DNA of 64,000 nt, taken from assembly GCF_003332825.1 (NCBI RefSeq), contig NZ_QIRF01000015.1:1-64000 (forward strand). Reading direction: 5' to 3'. The position numbers were made by a program, and so were the translations under genes. Under the pieces are notes generated by a model. That model had not been told where the DNA came from, did not search any database, and saw only the letters and a program-made list of their open reading frames with translations. Origin of the DNA: Dyella sp. C9 (GTDB taxonomy: Bacteria > Pseudomonadota > Gammaproteobacteria > Xanthomonadales > Rhodanobacteraceae). Within the stretch, counting starts at the first letter, position 1. The number at the start of each line of letters is the position of its first letter. Shown in pieces: positions 7,570 through 20,007 of this stretch.

Positions 7570-10161
7570 TCAGGCGGCGACCGTGTCGGCCACTTCCTTG
7601 TAGTCGGCGATCTGATCGAAGTTCATGTATTTGTAGATCTTCTCGCCGTTGGCGTTGATCACGCCGATGTCCGCCATGTATTCCTCCTTGCTCGGGATCT
7701 TGCCCAGGCGCGAGCAGATCGCAGCCAGCTCGGCCGAACCCAGGTACACGTTGGAATTCTTGCCCAGGCGGTTCGGGAAGTTGCGGGTGGAGGTGGAGAA
7801 CACCGTGGCACCCTCGCGCACCTGCGCCTGGTTGCCCATGCACAGCGAGCAACCCGGCATTTCCATGCGGGCGCCGGCGGTGCCGAGCACGCCGTAGTGG
7901 CCTTCCTCGGTCAGCTGCTCCTGGTCCATCTTGGTCGGCGGAGCCACCCACAGGCGGGTCGGGATGTCGCGCTTGCCTTCCAGCAGCTTGGACGCGGCAC
8001 GGAAGTGACCGATGTTGGTCATGCACGAGCCGATGAACACTTCGTCGATCTTGGCGCCAGCCACGTCCGACAGCGTCTTCACGTCGTCCGGGTCGTTCGG
8101 GCAGGCCACGATGGGCTCATGCACGTCGGCCAGGTCGATCTCGATGACAGCCGCGTACTCGGCATCCGCGTCGCGCTCCAGCAGCTGCGGGTTCGCCAGC
8201 CACGCTTCCATCGCCTTGATGCGACGCTGCAGGCTGCGCGGATCCTTGTAGCCCTGGGCAATCATCACCTTGAGCAGCGTGATGTTGCTGTTCATGTATT
8301 CGATGATCGGCGCCTTGTCGAGGTGCACCGTGCAACCGGCAGCCGAACGCTCGGCCGAGGCGTCGGACAGCTCGAACGCCTGCTCCACCTTGAGGTTCGG
8401 CAGGCCCTCGATCTCGAGGATGCGGCCGGAGAAGATGTTCTTCTTGCCCTGCTTGGCGACCGTGAGCAGGCCCTGCTTGATGGCGTACAGCGGGATGGCG
8501 TTGACCAGGTCACGCAGGGTGACGCCCGGCTGCAGCTCGCCCTTGAAGCGCACCAGCACGGATTCGGGCATGTCCAGCGGCATCACGCCGGTGGCGGCCG
8601 CGAAGGCCACCAGGCCCGAGCCGGCCGGGAACGAGATGCCGATCGGGAAACGGGTGTGGCTGTCGCCGCCGGTGCCGACGGTGTCGGGCAGCAGCATGCG
8701 GTTGAGCCAGCTGTGGATCACGCCGTCGCCCGGACGCAGCGAGATGCCGCCGCGGGTGCTGATGAATTCCGGCAGCGTGTGGTGGGTCTTCACGTCCACC
8801 GGCTTCGGGTAGGCGGCGGTGTGGCAGAACGACTGCATCACCAGGTCGGCCGAGAAGCCCAGGCAGGCCAGGTCCTTCAGCTCGTCGCGGGTCATCGGGC
8901 CGGTGGTGTCCTGCGAACCCACCGAGGTCATCTTCGGCTCGCAGTAGGTGCCCGGGCGCACGCCCTGGCCTTCCGGCAGGCCGACGGCGCGGCCGACCAT
9001 CTTCTGCGCCAGCGTGAAGCCCTTGCCGGTGTCGGTCGGCTGCTGCGGCAGGCGGAACAGCGTGGAGACCGGCAGGCCCAGCGCTTCACGCGCCTTGGCG
9101 GTAAGGCCACGGCCGACGATCAGCGGAATGCGGCCACCGGCGCGCACTTCGTCGAACAGCACTTCGGACTTGACCTGGAACTCCGCGATCACTTCGCCGT
9201 TCTTCAGCGCCTTGCCCTCGTACGGACGCAGCTCGACCACATCGCCCATCTCCATCTGGGAGACGTCGAGTTCGATCGGCAGCGCGCCGGCGTCTTCCAT
9301 GGTGTTGTAGAAGATCGGGGCGATCTTGCTGCCCAGGCACACGCCGCCGAAGCGCTTGTTCGGGATGAAGGGGATGTCCTCGCCGGTGAACCACAGCACC
9401 GAGTTGGTGGCGGACTTGCGGCTGGAACCGGTACCGACCACGTCACCGACGTAGGCGACCAGGTGGCCCTTTTCCTTCAGCGATTCGATGAAGGCGATCG
9501 GGCCGCGCTTGCCGTCTTCTTCCGGCTGGAACGGGGCGCCGTCGCGCTTGTTCTTGAGCATGGCCAGCGCGTGCAACGGGATATCCGGACGCGTGGTGGC
9601 ATCGGGGGCCGGCGACAGGTCGTCGGTATTGGTCTCGCCCGGCACCTTGAACACCGTGATGGTCAGGCTTTCCGGCACTTCCGGCTTGCTGGTGAACCAC
9701 TCGGCATCGGCCCAGCTCTGCAGCACGGCCTTGGCATTGGCGTTGCCCTTGTCCGCCTTTTCCTTCACGTCATGGAAGGCGTCGAACATCAGCAGCGTGT
9801 GCTTGAGCGCATTGGCGGCCACGGTGCCGACCTGGGCGTCGTCGAGCAGCTCGATCAGCGGATGGATGTTGTAGCCGCCCAGCATGGTGCCGAGCAGCTC
9901 GGTGGCCTTCTCGCGCGAGATCAGCGCGCACTGCTCGGTGCCGAACGCCACGGCCGCCAGGTACGAGGCCTTGACCTTGGCCGCATCGTCCACGCCAGCC
10001 GGCACGCGGTTGGTGATGAGGTCGACCAGGAAGGCTTCCTCGCCCGCGGGCGGGTTCTTCAGCAGCTCGATCAGGTCGGCGGTCTGCTGGGCCGACAGCG
10101 GCAGCGGCGGGATACCCAGCGCGGCGCGCTCGGCGACATGTTGGCGATAGGCTGTAAGCAT
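7570..10161 (-). CDS. acnB: aconitate hydratase B
   Basis: Bifunctional aconitase / 2-methylisocitrate dehydratase of the TCA cycle, cytoplasmic, with a 4Fe-4S cluster. The 863-residue length fits AcnB (E. coli 865). The N-terminal HEAT-like domain begins [16 protein letters not shown]; the swivel domain follows with [12 protein letters not shown], and cluster cysteines appear in [12 protein letters not shown] and in GCSLCMGNQ near the C-terminus. The open frame runs further upstream, but AcnB homology starts at ATG 10161. It is divergent from acnA across about 430 bp. In Xanthomonas the orthologue is RpfA, part of the rpf pathogenicity locus. A terminator follows at 7511-7540. Confidence 0.98.
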   Translation of the reverse strand: MLTAYRQHVAERAALGIPPLPLSAQQTADLIELLKNPPAGEEAFLVDLITNRVPAGVDDAAKVKASYLAAVAFGTEQCALISREKATELLGTMLGGYNIHPLIELLDDAQVGTVAANALKHTLLMFDAFHDVKEKADKGNANAKAVLQSWADAEWFTSKPEVPESLTITVFKVPGETNTDDLSPAPDATTRPDIPLHALAMLKNKRDGAPFQPEEDGKRGPIAFIESLKEKGHLVAYVGDVVGTGSSRKSATNSVLWFTGEDIPFIPNKRFGGVCLGSKIAPIFYNTMEDAGALPIELDVSQMEMGDVVELRPYEGKALKNGEVIAEFQVKSEVLFDEVRAGGRIPLIVGRGLTAKAREALGLPVSTLFRLPQQPTDTGKGFTLAQKMVGRAVGLPEGQGVRPGTYCEPKMTSVGSQDTTGPMTRDELKDLACLGFSADLVMQSFCHTAAYPKPVDVKTHHTLPEFISTRGGISLRPGDGVIHSWLNRMLLPDTVGTGGDSHTRFPIGISFPAGSGLVAFAAATGVMPLDMPESVLVRFKGELQPGVTLRDLVNAIPLYAIKQGLLTVAKQGKKNIFSGRILEIEGLPNLKVEQAFELSDASAERSAAGCTVHLDKAPIIEYMNSNITLLKVMIAQGYKDPRSLQRRIKAMEAWLANPQLLERDADAEYAAVIEIDLADVHEPIVACPNDPDDVKTLSDVAGAKIDEVFIGSCMTNIGHFRAASKLLEGKRDIPTRLWVAPPTKMDQEQLTEEGHYGVLGTAGARMEMPGCSLCMGNQAQVREGATVFSTSTRNFPNRLGKNSNVYLGSAELAAICSRLGKIPSKEEYMADIGVINANGEKIYKYMNFDQIADYKEVADTVAA

Positions 10162-10591
10162 GTGATCTCGTCCGGTGAACAACGTAAGGGGTAGCGAGCG
10201 ATGGTTTGCACCATCGCAGCGGAGGTCGCCCAAGGGAGGTTCCGCGTGGTCGCTACCGGCGTTCGACAAGGCGCAAAACCTTGTCGCCAGGCCGTTTTGG
10301 ACAGCCTGACAGCACGCTATTTTGCCAGCCGCGACCCAAGCGCCGCAACGCAAGACAACGCTTCCGCCAGCGTTCGAAATCTTGCAATGGCTTGATGATG
10401 CAACCCTCGATCGGGTCTCTTGCATGCCCCCGCTTTTGGCCCAAACTGGGGGCCAGTGCCTCCGAACGGAGAGACTTGCGATGACGCACGGCCCAGCCCA
10501 CGCCCCTTGCAATTCCCCTCACGTTCGGTGCCTTAGGATCCCCAAGCTGCGCCCCGCGCGTTCGCCAGACTCAAGCAACAGGAGTTAGCCC
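10162..10591. promoter_or_regulatory. divergent acnB/acnA control region
   Basis: 430 bp between the two aconitase starts. No convincing gene: the short open frames here have no recognisable protein. It must contain both promoters. acnA has a good ribosome-binding site, CAGGAGTT, ending 6 bp before its ATG. Two hairpins lie in the acnB leader (see next entry). I could not fix a -35/-10 pair with confidence on either strand. Confidence 0.6.
10199..10285 (-). promoter_or_regulatory. two inverted repeats in the acnB leader
   Basis: CGATGGT (10199-10205) pairs with ACCATCG (10210-10216) around a 4-nt loop, and GACAAGG (10265-10271) pairs with CCTTGTC (10279-10285) around a 7-nt loop. Both are perfect and lie 38-124 bp upstream of the acnB start. 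They may be regulator sites or mRNA hairpins; AcnB mRNA is a known target of post-transcriptional control in other bacteria. Confidence 0.35.
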
Positions 10592-13342
<2,751 letters not shown>

Positions 13343-13370
13343 GTTTCAACAAGGCAGGCTGGATGGGACA

Positions 13371-13397
13371 ACGCCGCCTTCGGGCGGCGTTTTCTTT
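13371..13397 (+). terminator. intrinsic terminator of acnA
   Basis: Stem ACGCCGCC (13371-13378), loop TTCG, stem GGCGGCGT (13383-13390), then TTTTCTTT. It starts 28 bp after the acnA stop. A decayed copy of the same hairpin (GCCTTCGGGCGGCGCTTTCT) recurs at about 13526-13545. Confidence 0.9.
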
Positions 13398-13436
13398 GCA
13401 TGCTGCGCTGGACGCCCGGCGTGCACCGCCGCCCCG

Positions 13437-13460
13437 GTCGCGCACAGGGTGCGCCCCTAC
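13437..13460 (-). repeat. REP-like palindrome
   Basis: On the minus strand it reads GTAGGGGCGCACCCTGTGCG then CGAC; the core palindrome is GCGCAC-CCT-GTGCGC. First of three elements in the gap behind acnA. Confidence 0.6.
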
Positions 13461-13467
13461 AAGGGAA

Positions 13468-13513
13468 TCACCCAGCGGATGTCCCGCCGGCCGAGTAGCA
13501 ACGCCACTCACCT
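13468..13513 (-). pseudogene. duplicated 3' fragment of the lipoprotein gene at 13657-14103
   Basis: On the minus strand this stretch translates to [14 protein letters not shown] and a stop, against [14 protein letters not shown] and a stop at the end of the intact gene. About 45 bp match closely, including the stop codon. The rest of the gene is absent, so this is the leftover of a tandem duplication or an unequal exchange, flanked by REP-like elements. Confidence 0.65.
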
Positions 13514-13562
13514 CCAGCCTTAGCTGCCTTCGGGCGGCGCTTTCTCCGTGCAGCATCCTGCT

Positions 13563-13586
13563 GTACGAACGCACCCTGTGCGCGAC
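13563..13586 (+). repeat. REP-like palindrome
   Basis: GTACGAACGCACCCTGTGCG then CGAC, in the opposite orientation to its two neighbours at 13437 and 13621. The core is CGCAC-CCT-GTGCG. Confidence 0.6.
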
Positions 13587-13620
13587 CTTCTTTGCACTTC
13601 CAGCACGCGCCGGCACCCTG

Positions 13621-13649
13621 CTCGCGCACAGAGTGCGCACCCGCACTAC
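13621..13649 (-). repeat. REP-like palindrome, diverged
   Basis: Minus-strand reading GTAGTGCGGGTGCGCACTCT then GTGCGCGAG; the core is GCGCAC-TCT-GTGCGC. It ends 7 bp before the lipoprotein stop codon, mirroring how the first REP abuts the duplicated fragment. Confidence 0.5.
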
Positions 13650-13656
13650 ACGGACA

Positions 13657-14103
13657 TCACCCGCCAGATGTCCAGGTGGCCGAGTAACAACGCCACTCGC
13701 CGCCATCCTTCCGCCACGCCGTCTCGACCTTATAGATGCCCGCTTGCGACGGGAACAGCCTGCCGCCACTGGCAAGCGTCACGGTAAAGCTCGCCACGTA
13801 GCGATCACCGCGCGACTCCACCGTCACCGGGCCGACCAGCGCATGAAGCGTCTCGCCCCTGAACGCTGCTGCGCGCAGCAGACCCATCAACTGACGACGG
13901 TCGGCAGCATCGCCGTTGCCGATGAAATCGTCGCTGAGCACATCACCCAGCCCGCCAGCGTCCACCTGCTCGGCGGCACGCGTGGCGGCCTCGATACCCT
14001 GGCGTATCCGACTTTCGTCGGGGGCGCGGTGGCAAGCAGCAACCATCGTGAGAATCAAGCTGCAAAGCAGCACGCGCATGAACACTTTTCTTATCGATGG
14101 CAT
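13657..14103 (-). CDS. small lipoprotein, unknown function
   Basis: Up to 148 residues. The N-terminus is a lipoprotein signal: a short basic stretch, a hydrophobic run ([10 protein letters not shown]) and the lipobox VAAC, so the mature protein would be anchored at C24. The rest, about 120 residues, is a small alpha+beta domain with the feel of an NTF2/SnoaL-like fold (helical start, then [21 protein letters not shown] strands), but I do not recognise a family. A second possible start is the ATG at 14079, which would shorten the signal peptide by 8 residues. It is convergent with acnA and divergent from fadD. A duplicated fragment of its 3' end lies at 13468-13513. Confidence 0.75.
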   Translation of the reverse strand: MPSIRKVFMRVLLCSLILTMVAACHRAPDESRIRQGIEAATRAAEQVDAGGLGDVLSDDFIGNGDAADRRQLMGLLRAAAFRGETLHALVGPVTVESRGDRYVASFTVTLASGGRLFPSQAGIYKVETAWRKDGGEWRCYSATWTSGG

Positions 14104-14231
14104 CCGAAAATCTCGTTGCGGCGCGGCTTGCTGCTATACGCGCGCGTATGCTCCAATGCCGCGTCGCTAGTTTGCCCTACCCGTGCGATCGTGATTCACG
14201 GGCCGTTACATACAGGAGCTTTGGATCCAAC

Positions 14232-15920
14232 ATGAGTATTGAGCGTCCGTGGCTGGCCCATTATCCGGAAGGCGTCCCCGCGCAGATCGACACCAACGAA
14301 TACGCCTCCGTGGCCGCCGTGCTGGAAGAGGCTTTCGAGCGCTTCCGCCAGCGCCCGGCGTTCGCGAACTTCGGCAAGAAGTTCAGCTACGGCCAGATCG
14401 ATGAACTCAGCCGCCAGTTCGCAGGCTACCTCACCGGCGTGCTGAAGCTGAGCAAGGGCGATCGCGTCGCGATCATGATGCCCAATGTTCTGCAGTATCC
14501 GATCGCCCTGTTTGGCGCGCTGCGCGCCGGCCTCGTGGTGGTCAACACCAACCCGATGTACACCGCCCGCGAACTCAAGCACCAGCTTGAGGACTCCGGC
14601 GCCAAGGCCATCGTGGTGCTGGACAACTTCGCCGCCACGCTGCAGCAGGTGGTGGCCGAGACCGAGGTCAAGCACATCATCACCACCGGCATCGGCGACC
14701 TGCTGGGTGCCAAGGGCGTGCTGATCAACTTCGCGCTCAAGCACATCAAGAAGATGGTGCCGGCCTACGACCTGCCGCATGCGGTGCGATTCAATGACGC
14801 GCTATCGAAGGGCGCCAGCCACCCGCTGCCGAAGGTGCAGCTGTCGCACGACGACATCGCCTTCCTGCAGTACACCGGCGGCACCACCGGCGTGGCCAAG
14901 GGCGCCATGCTCACCCATGGCAACATGGTCGCCAACATGATGCAGGCCGGCGCCTGGATCGGCAGCAACGCCAAGCCCGGCGAAGAAGTGATCATCACAG
15001 CGCTGCCGCTGTACCACATCTTTTCGCTCACCGCGAACGGTCTGGTGTTCATGCGCCTGGGCGGCCTGAACTGGCTGATCACCAACCCGCGCGACATGCC
15101 CGGCTTCGTCAAGGAGCTCAAGCAGTCCAACTTCACCGCGCTCACCGGCGTCAACACGCTGTTCAACGGCCTGCTCAACACCCCGGGTTTTGCCGAGCTG
15201 GATTTCTCCCGGCTGCATCTCGCCCTGGGTGGCGGCATGGCCGTGCAGCGCGCCGTGGCCGAGCGCTGGAAGAAGGTCACGGGCGTGACCCTGGTGGAGG
15301 CCTACGGCCTCACCGAGACCTCGCCCGCCGCATGCATCAACCCGCTGGACCTCAAGGCCTACAACGCCTCGATCGGCCTGCCCATCCCATCCACCGACGT
15401 GGCGATCTGGTCGGAAGAAGGCGAGCCACTGCCGCAGGGCGACGTGGGCGAGCTGATGGTGCGCGGCCCACAGGTTATGAAGGGCTACTGGCAGCGTCCG
15501 GACGAAACGGCCAAGGTGCTGTCGCCGGATGGCTGGCTGCACACCGGCGACATCGCCCGCATGGACGAGAACGGCTACTTCTATATCGTCGACCGCAAGA
15601 AGGACATGATCCTGGTCTCGGGCTTCAACGTGTACCCGAACGAGGTCGAGGATGTGGTCATGCAGCACCCGGGCGTAGCCGAAGTGGCCGCGGTGGGCGT
15701 GCCGGACGAACACTCCGGCGAAGTGGTGAAGCTGTTCGTGGTGCGCAAGGACCCGAAGCTGACGGTCGAGGATCTCAAGCAGTTCTGCCACGACAACCTC
15801 ACCGGCTACAAGCGCCCCAAGATCATCGAATTCCGCGACTCGCTACCCAAGAGCAACGTGGGCAAGATCCTTCGCCGCGAGCTGCGCGACGAGAAGAAGC
15901 CGGCCGCGGCGCACGGCTGA
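14232..15920 (+). CDS. fadD: long-chain fatty acid-CoA ligase FadD (RpfB-like)
   Basis: Activates fatty acids to acyl-CoA via an acyl-adenylate. The 562-residue protein matches FadD length (561 in E. coli). It has the AMP-binding signature [14 protein letters not shown], the second motif [16 protein letters not shown], the hinge [21 protein letters not shown] and the C-terminal lysine region [21 protein letters not shown] at 14215-14219 precedes ATG 14232; open frame upstream lacks homology. In Xanthomonas the orthologue is RpfB, which turns over the DSF signal fatty acid and lies next to the aconitase gene. Here it also neighbours the aconitases, but no rpfF or rpfC is present. Followed by a strong terminator. 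Confidence 0.95.
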   Translation: MSIERPWLAHYPEGVPAQIDTNEYASVAAVLEEAFERFRQRPAFANFGKKFSYGQIDELSRQFAGYLTGVLKLSKGDRVAIMMPNVLQYPIALFGALRAGLVVVNTNPMYTARELKHQLEDSGAKAIVVLDNFAATLQQVVAETEVKHIITTGIGDLLGAKGVLINFALKHIKKMVPAYDLPHAVRFNDALSKGASHPLPKVQLSHDDIAFLQYTGGTTGVAKGAMLTHGNMVANMMQAGAWIGSNAKPGEEVIITALPLYHIFSLTANGLVFMRLGGLNWLITNPRDMPGFVKELKQSNFTALTGVNTLFNGLLNTPGFAELDFSRLHLALGGGMAVQRAVAERWKKVTGVTLVEAYGLTETSPAACINPLDLKAYNASIGLPIPSTDVAIWSEEGEPLPQGDVGELMVRGPQVMKGYWQRPDETAKVLSPDGWLHTGDIARMDENGYFYIVDRKKDMILVSGFNVYPNEVEDVVMQHPGVAEVAAVGVPDEHSGEVVKLFVVRKDPKLTVEDLKQFCHDNLTGYKRPKIIEFRDSLPKSNVGKILRRELRDEKKPAAAHG

Positions 15921-15941
15921 GCGCCACGCCCCGCCAAAGCA

Positions 15942-15971
15942 AACGCCCGCTGAAAAGCGGGCGTTTTTTTT
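15942..15971 (+). terminator. intrinsic terminator of fadD
   Basis: Perfect 10-bp stem AACGCCCGCT / AGCGGGCGTT with a GAAA loop, followed by TTTTTT. It begins 21 bp after the fadD stop. Confidence 0.95.
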
Positions 15972-16066
15972 GTCTGGCAACCCGGCCGGCCCGCCTGCCG
16001 CTCCGGCAAGGCCGGGACCCGGCACACCTCAATCAGGCTGCGCCGGGAGAGCGGACAGGAACCGCC

Positions 16067-16435
16067 TCAGTCGTGCCACATCTCCAGGATGTCGGCGTAA
16101 CCGCCCAACAGGTTCCACAGGGGCACCTGCTTGTCCTCGGGAATGCGGGTGTAGGCAAAACCCAGGTGGCGCTCGGAAATGCGCGCCACCTGCGCCTCCA
16201 GATGGATGTGCAGGTCATGGCCGAAGATCATGTCGAGAATCCAGCTCTCGCCCGGCTCGCCCTTCCAGCCCAGTGGGCGACGCAACAGCACGCCGGTCGC
16301 GGAAATATCCACCAGTTCCGTAGGATGCGACTCGTCGCCCCGACTCATCAGCACCGTGGTCTCGATCCGCATGCGCGCAGGCCGCAGCTGCTCCGGGTCG
16401 GAGCCGTTCCTGGCGTTGTCTTCCGCTTTGCTCAT
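16067..16435 (-). CDS. PilZ-domain protein
   Basis: A 122-residue single-domain protein. The arginine-bearing start (RPARMRIETTVLM) and the D-x-S-x-x-G motif in ELVDISATGVLLRRP are the PilZ hallmarks that bind cyclic-di-GMP. The first motif is not the classical RxxxR in a clear form, so binding is likely but not certain. No other domain or membrane segment is seen; it is probably a cytoplasmic effector or adaptor. It is convergent with fadD and lies 97 bp after dinB on the same strand. Confidence 0.85.
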   Translation of the reverse strand: MSKAEDNARNGSDPEQLRPARMRIETTVLMSRGDESHPTELVDISATGVLLRRPLGWKGEPGESWILDMIFGHDLHIHLEAQVARISERHLGFAYTRIPEDKQVPLWNLLGGYADILEMWHD

Positions 16436-16532
16436 CCTGCCCTGTCTCCCCGTGCCGTGCGCCTGTTGCGCCAGCGGTTTCTTCCTGAAAACGCCACCTC
16501 ATCCAAGGGATGTGGAGCGCCTCCACTCAACT

Positions 16533-17708
16533 TCAATCCTGCTTGAGCGTGCGCAACACACCCGCACGCACCAGACTCCCCGAACCAAATCGCAAGTTGA
16601 TCCGGTCCTGCACCGAATCCGGCGCACGCACTGCCGGAACCGGATCGAACATGTCCGGCTGCCGCTGCTCGGCAAAGCCCGACAGGCTTACGCCCAGCAG
16701 GCGCAACCGCGGTCTCGGCTGGGCCTTCCACCAGGTGGCAAGCAAGCCTCGTGCCACTTCGTGAATATCAGCCACCGAGGCACTGGGCGCGCGCAGCTGC
16801 GCCTGGCGCGTATGCGTGACAAACGGGGGCTCGCGAAGCTTCACGGTTACCGTCATGCCATACAGGCCGCGCTCGCGTGCGCGCGCCGCGATGCGCTCGC
16901 AATGCCTCAACAACCAGGATTCGGCCAGCGCCTGCTCGGACACGTCGACATCGAAGGTGTGCTCCGCCCCAATGGATTGTTCGGCCTGCTGCGGCTCGAC
17001 GCAACGGTCATCTTCACCACGGGCCAGCGCCTGCATGACGCCAGCCTGACGCCCAAGCGCACCGGCCAGACGCGCCGTGTCACTTGCTGCCAATTCGCCG
17101 ATGGTGCGAATCCCCAGCCGGTGCAGCGCCTGCTCAGTCACCTTGCCCACCGTCCACAGCCTCCCCACGGGCAATGGCGCCAGCTCGACCGCAGCATCTT
17201 TCGCGGCAATGCGACGGAACCCATCCGGCTTGGACATCTCACCGGCCAGCTTGGCCAGCAGCTTGTTGGGCCCCATGCCCACCGAGGCCACCAGCCCGGT
17301 GCGCTCGCGGATGGCCTCCTTGATGCGCCGGCCGATCACCTCGACCGAGCCGAGCAGGCGAAGACTCGCCCCGACGTCGAGGAAGGCCTCATCCAGCGAT
17401 AGCCCCTCCACCAGCGGCGTCACCTCGTGGAATACCTCGAACACCTGCCCTGACACTTCCTCGTACCGCGCCATGCGTGGCCACAGGTAGACGCCATCCG
17501 GGCACAGGCGGCGGGCCTGGGCGGTCGGCATGGCTGAACGCACGCCGAAACGGCGGGCCTCGTAACTGCAGGTGGAGACGACCCCACGGGGCCCCAGGCC
17601 ACCCACGATCACCGGGAGGCCACACAGCTCCGGACGGTCGAACTGCTCCACGGACGCATAGAAGGCGTCCATGTCGACATGGATGATGGATCGTTCATCG
17701 GGCGGCAT
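16533..17708 (-). CDS. dinB: DNA polymerase IV (Y-family)
   Basis: Error-prone translesion polymerase. The 391-residue protein has the palm carboxylates D12 in IHVDMDAFYASVEQ and D106/E107 in GLSLDEAFLDV, the fingers motif YEARRFGVRSAMP, the helix-hairpin-helix stretch PVGRLWTVGKVTEQALHRLGI, and a little-finger domain ending LRLLGVSLSGF. The C-terminal tail after the last recognised motif is about 45 residues and lacks a clear QLxLF clamp-binding box, although QPDMFD may take that role. No LexA-type operator was recognised upstream. Confidence 0.95.
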   Translation of the reverse strand: MPPDERSIIHVDMDAFYASVEQFDRPELCGLPVIVGGLGPRGVVSTCSYEARRFGVRSAMPTAQARRLCPDGVYLWPRMARYEEVSGQVFEVFHEVTPLVEGLSLDEAFLDVGASLRLLGSVEVIGRRIKEAIRERTGLVASVGMGPNKLLAKLAGEMSKPDGFRRIAAKDAAVELAPLPVGRLWTVGKVTEQALHRLGIRTIGELAASDTARLAGALGRQAGVMQALARGEDDRCVEPQQAEQSIGAEHTFDVDVSEQALAESWLLRHCERIAARARERGLYGMTVTVKLREPPFVTHTRQAQLRAPSASVADIHEVARGLLATWWKAQPRPRLRLLGVSLSGFAEQRQPDMFDPVPAVRAPDSVQDRINLRFGSGSLVRAGVLRTLKQD

Positions 17709-18180
17709 GAACCGCTATTCTGCCGTGGGCCGAAGGGCTTTGGTGTACTGGACTTGCCGGCCTCCAGCGGCTAATCTTGGGGGCGCGTGGGTCGTAAGGG
17801 TGCGCGCACGATCGACCAGGATCGACCGCTACGGCACCCATCCCGATGCACTTAGCCGACCAATGAAAAGCCCTGTGACGCGGGTTTCGTCACCATGTGG
17901 CTTGCGCCTTTGCCATGGCCAAAAGCCAGCAGAAGGCGCTCAAGGGTCGTTCACGGCCAGCCTGATCGAAACGCCGGTGGCGCGCTTTCATCTCGGTTGT
18001 CCGCGACGGTGACGCAAGGCGCACTGGCGGGTCATCGCGCAAGTTGGCTTCAACGGATCGCCACCCCATGGCCGCGATCCGGGCGGGGACATTCGTCAAA
18101 CGAATGCCGATGGGACATAACGTTTCCTAACGTGTTGAACGCAACGCAAGCCGTCGTGGACGGCCCAACGACAGGTATTG
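17709..18180. promoter_or_regulatory. dinB/scpA divergent intergenic region
   Basis: 472 bp with no convincing gene. It must hold the dinB promoter (leftward) and that of the scpA operon (rightward). It contains a perfect inverted repeat CATTCGT-CAA-ACGAATG at 18090-18106, 75 bp upstream of scpA, followed by two TAACGT repeats around 18118-18133. A second, weaker inverted arrangement (GGTCG...CGACC) lies near 17790-17818. No promoter could be fixed with confidence. Confidence 0.5.
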
Positions 18181-19089
18181 ATGAGCACTGAGCCAGTCGA
18201 GCCTCAGGCGGTCCCCGCACCGCAGGACGCGTTTGCGTCGGTACCTCAACAGCAGGAAATGCCGCTGGCCATCGTGCGCGGCGAACCGATGTTGCAGATG
18301 CCGCAGGACCTTTACATCCCGCCGGATGCGCTCGAGGTCATCCTCGAGGCCTTCGAAGGGCCACTCGACCTGCTGCTGTACCTGATCCGCCGGCAAAACC
18401 TGGACATCCTGGACATCCCTGTCGCCGAGATCACCCGGCAGTACATGGACTACATCGAGATGATGCGCGATGTGATGCGCCTGGAGCTGGCGGCGGAATA
18501 TCTGCTGATGGCCGCCATCCTGGGCGAGATCAAGTCGCGGCTGCTGCTGCCACGGCCGCCAGCCGAGGAAGGCGTGGAGGAGGATCCCCGCGCCGAACTG
18601 GTCCGCCGGCTGCAGGAGTACGAGCGCTTCAAGAAGGCGGCGGAGGACATCGACGCCCTGCCCCGCATGGAGCGCGACCTGGCGCCAGCCCACGCGGACG
18701 TGGGCGAGCGCAACGTGATCAAGCTGCCACCGCCGCTCGAACTCAAAGAGCTGCTGCTGGCGCTGAAGGACGTGCTGCATCGTGCCGAGCTGTTCGGGCA
18801 TCACGCCATCAAGCGCGAGGCGCTCAGCGTTCGCCAGCGCATGGGCGAGCTGCTGGGCAGGCTGGGCGACACCCGCTTCCATCGCTTCGAGACGCTGTTC
18901 GATGTGAGCGAGGGGCGACTGGGCGTGGTGGTGACCTTCCTGGCCATGCTGGAGCTGGCCAAGGAAATGCTGGTGGAGATCGTGCAGGAGGAACCGCTTG
19001 CGGCGATCTACGTCCGCACCCGGGCCGCGCACGCCGAGGAGCCACTCGAAGCATCCGCCGGCGATGAGCCGGCCGCTGCCGCCGAGTAG
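18181..19089 (+). CDS. scpA: segregation and condensation protein A
   Basis: Kleisin subunit of the SMC-ScpAB condensin that organises the chromosome. The 302-residue protein shows the ScpA core LEAFEGPLDLLLYLIRRQNL and DIPVAEITRQYMDYIEMM, then a charged middle and a C-terminal winged-helix region (HHAIKREALSVRQRMGELL ... VVVTFLAMLELAKE). About 45 residues precede the conserved core, more than in Bacillus. ATG 18181 sits 4 bp after ACAGGT; a TTG one codon earlier is possible. scpB follows after 39 bp. No smc gene lies in the window. Confidence 0.93.
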   Translation: MSTEPVEPQAVPAPQDAFASVPQQQEMPLAIVRGEPMLQMPQDLYIPPDALEVILEAFEGPLDLLLYLIRRQNLDILDIPVAEITRQYMDYIEMMRDVMRLELAAEYLLMAAILGEIKSRLLLPRPPAEEGVEEDPRAELVRRLQEYERFKKAAEDIDALPRMERDLAPAHADVGERNVIKLPPPLELKELLLALKDVLHRAELFGHHAIKREALSVRQRMGELLGRLGDTRFHRFETLFDVSEGRLGVVVTFLAMLELAKEMLVEIVQEEPLAAIYVRTRAAHAEEPLEASAGDEPAAAAE

Positions 19090-19128
19090 CACCGGGATCA
19101 ACCCTGAATCCGCATCCGAACCGAGGCC

Positions 19129-20007
19129 ATGCAGATCGAGCAACTCAAACCCATCATCGAGGCGGCCCTGCTGGCATCCAGCCAGCCGATGACCGTCCCT
19201 CAGCTGCTGGAGCTGTTCGGCGAAGAGGACGAGGTCGGTCGCGAGGCCATCGCCCGCACGCTCGAGGCGCTGGCTGAGGACTGCAACGGCCGCGGCGTGG
19301 AGCTGCGCGAAGTCGGCTCCGGGTTCCGCTACCAGGTCAGGCAGGACGTGCATGCCTGGATCTCGCGGATGTGGACCGAGAAGCCCAGTCGCTATTCGCG
19401 CGCCCTGCTCGAGACGCTGGCGCTGATCGCCTACCGGCAGCCGATCACCCGCCCGGAGATCGAGCAGATCCGTGGCGTCGTGGTGTCCTCCAACATCATC
19501 AAGACCATGGAAGAACGCGAGTGGATCCGCGTGGTCGGCTACCGCGACGTGCCCGGCCGGCCGGCACTGTTCGGCACCACCCGCGCCTTCCTTGACTACT
19601 TCAACCTCAAGTCGCTGGACGAGCTGCCGCCGCTATCGGAAATCCGCGACATGGAAGATCCGCAGATGAGCATCGCGCCCGAGCCGCTGCCGGCCCGCGT
19701 GGTGCGCGACCTGCCGATCGATCCGGACGAGGAACAGGAAACCCTGGTGGTCGCTGGCGAGGAATCCTCCGATGCCGCCGGCGATGCCACCGACGAAACA
19801 CCCGGGCAGGCCGGCGATGAAGCGTCCAAGGACGCCGCAATCGAAGCGCCTGCCCAGGAACAACCACTGGCGATGGAAGTCGCCGCTACCGAACCCGGCG
19901 ATGCCACGCACGCCGATGCCCCGAATGACACTGCCGACGAGGCAGCGACCGATGCGGACGCCGAACAAGGCTCCGCCACGCAAGACACCGAGGAGTACCG
20001 CGCATGA
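19129..20007 (+). CDS. scpB: segregation and condensation protein B
   Basis: Partner of ScpA in the SMC complex. Residues 1-185 form the two winged-helix domains (LKPIIEAALLASSQPMT, RYSRALLETLALIAYRQPITRPEIEQIRGV, GRPALFGTTRAFLDYF). The remaining about 105 residues are an acidic Ala/Asp/Glu/Thr-rich tail with no predicted fold, making it longer than most ScpB (about 180-200). Its last four bases overlap the ATG of rluB (ATGA), so translation is coupled. Confidence 0.93.
   Translation: MQIEQLKPIIEAALLASSQPMTVPQLLELFGEEDEVGREAIARTLEALAEDCNGRGVELREVGSGFRYQVRQDVHAWISRMWTEKPSRYSRALLETLALIAYRQPITRPEIEQIRGVVVSSNIIKTMEEREWIRVVGYRDVPGRPALFGTTRAFLDYFNLKSLDELPPLSEIRDMEDPQMSIAPEPLPARVVRDLPIDPDEEQETLVVAGEESSDAAGDATDETPGQAGDEASKDAAIEAPAQEQPLAMEVAATEPGDATHADAPNDTADEAATDADAEQGSATQDTEEYRA

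Noticed and set aside
7528-10194. Very long open frame on the plus strand opposite acnB (His/Gln/Val-rich)
   Set aside because: Shadow of the high-GC acnB codons: no recognisable domain, and acnB on the other strand matches its family end to end.
10201-10590. Short open frames in the acnB/acnA gap as possible leader peptides or genes
   Set aside because: No ribosome-binding sites, no conserved look, and they overlap each other on both strands.
17671-18191. Open frames between dinB and scpA
   Set aside because: Translations are compositionally random and no start signal is present; treated as intergenic.
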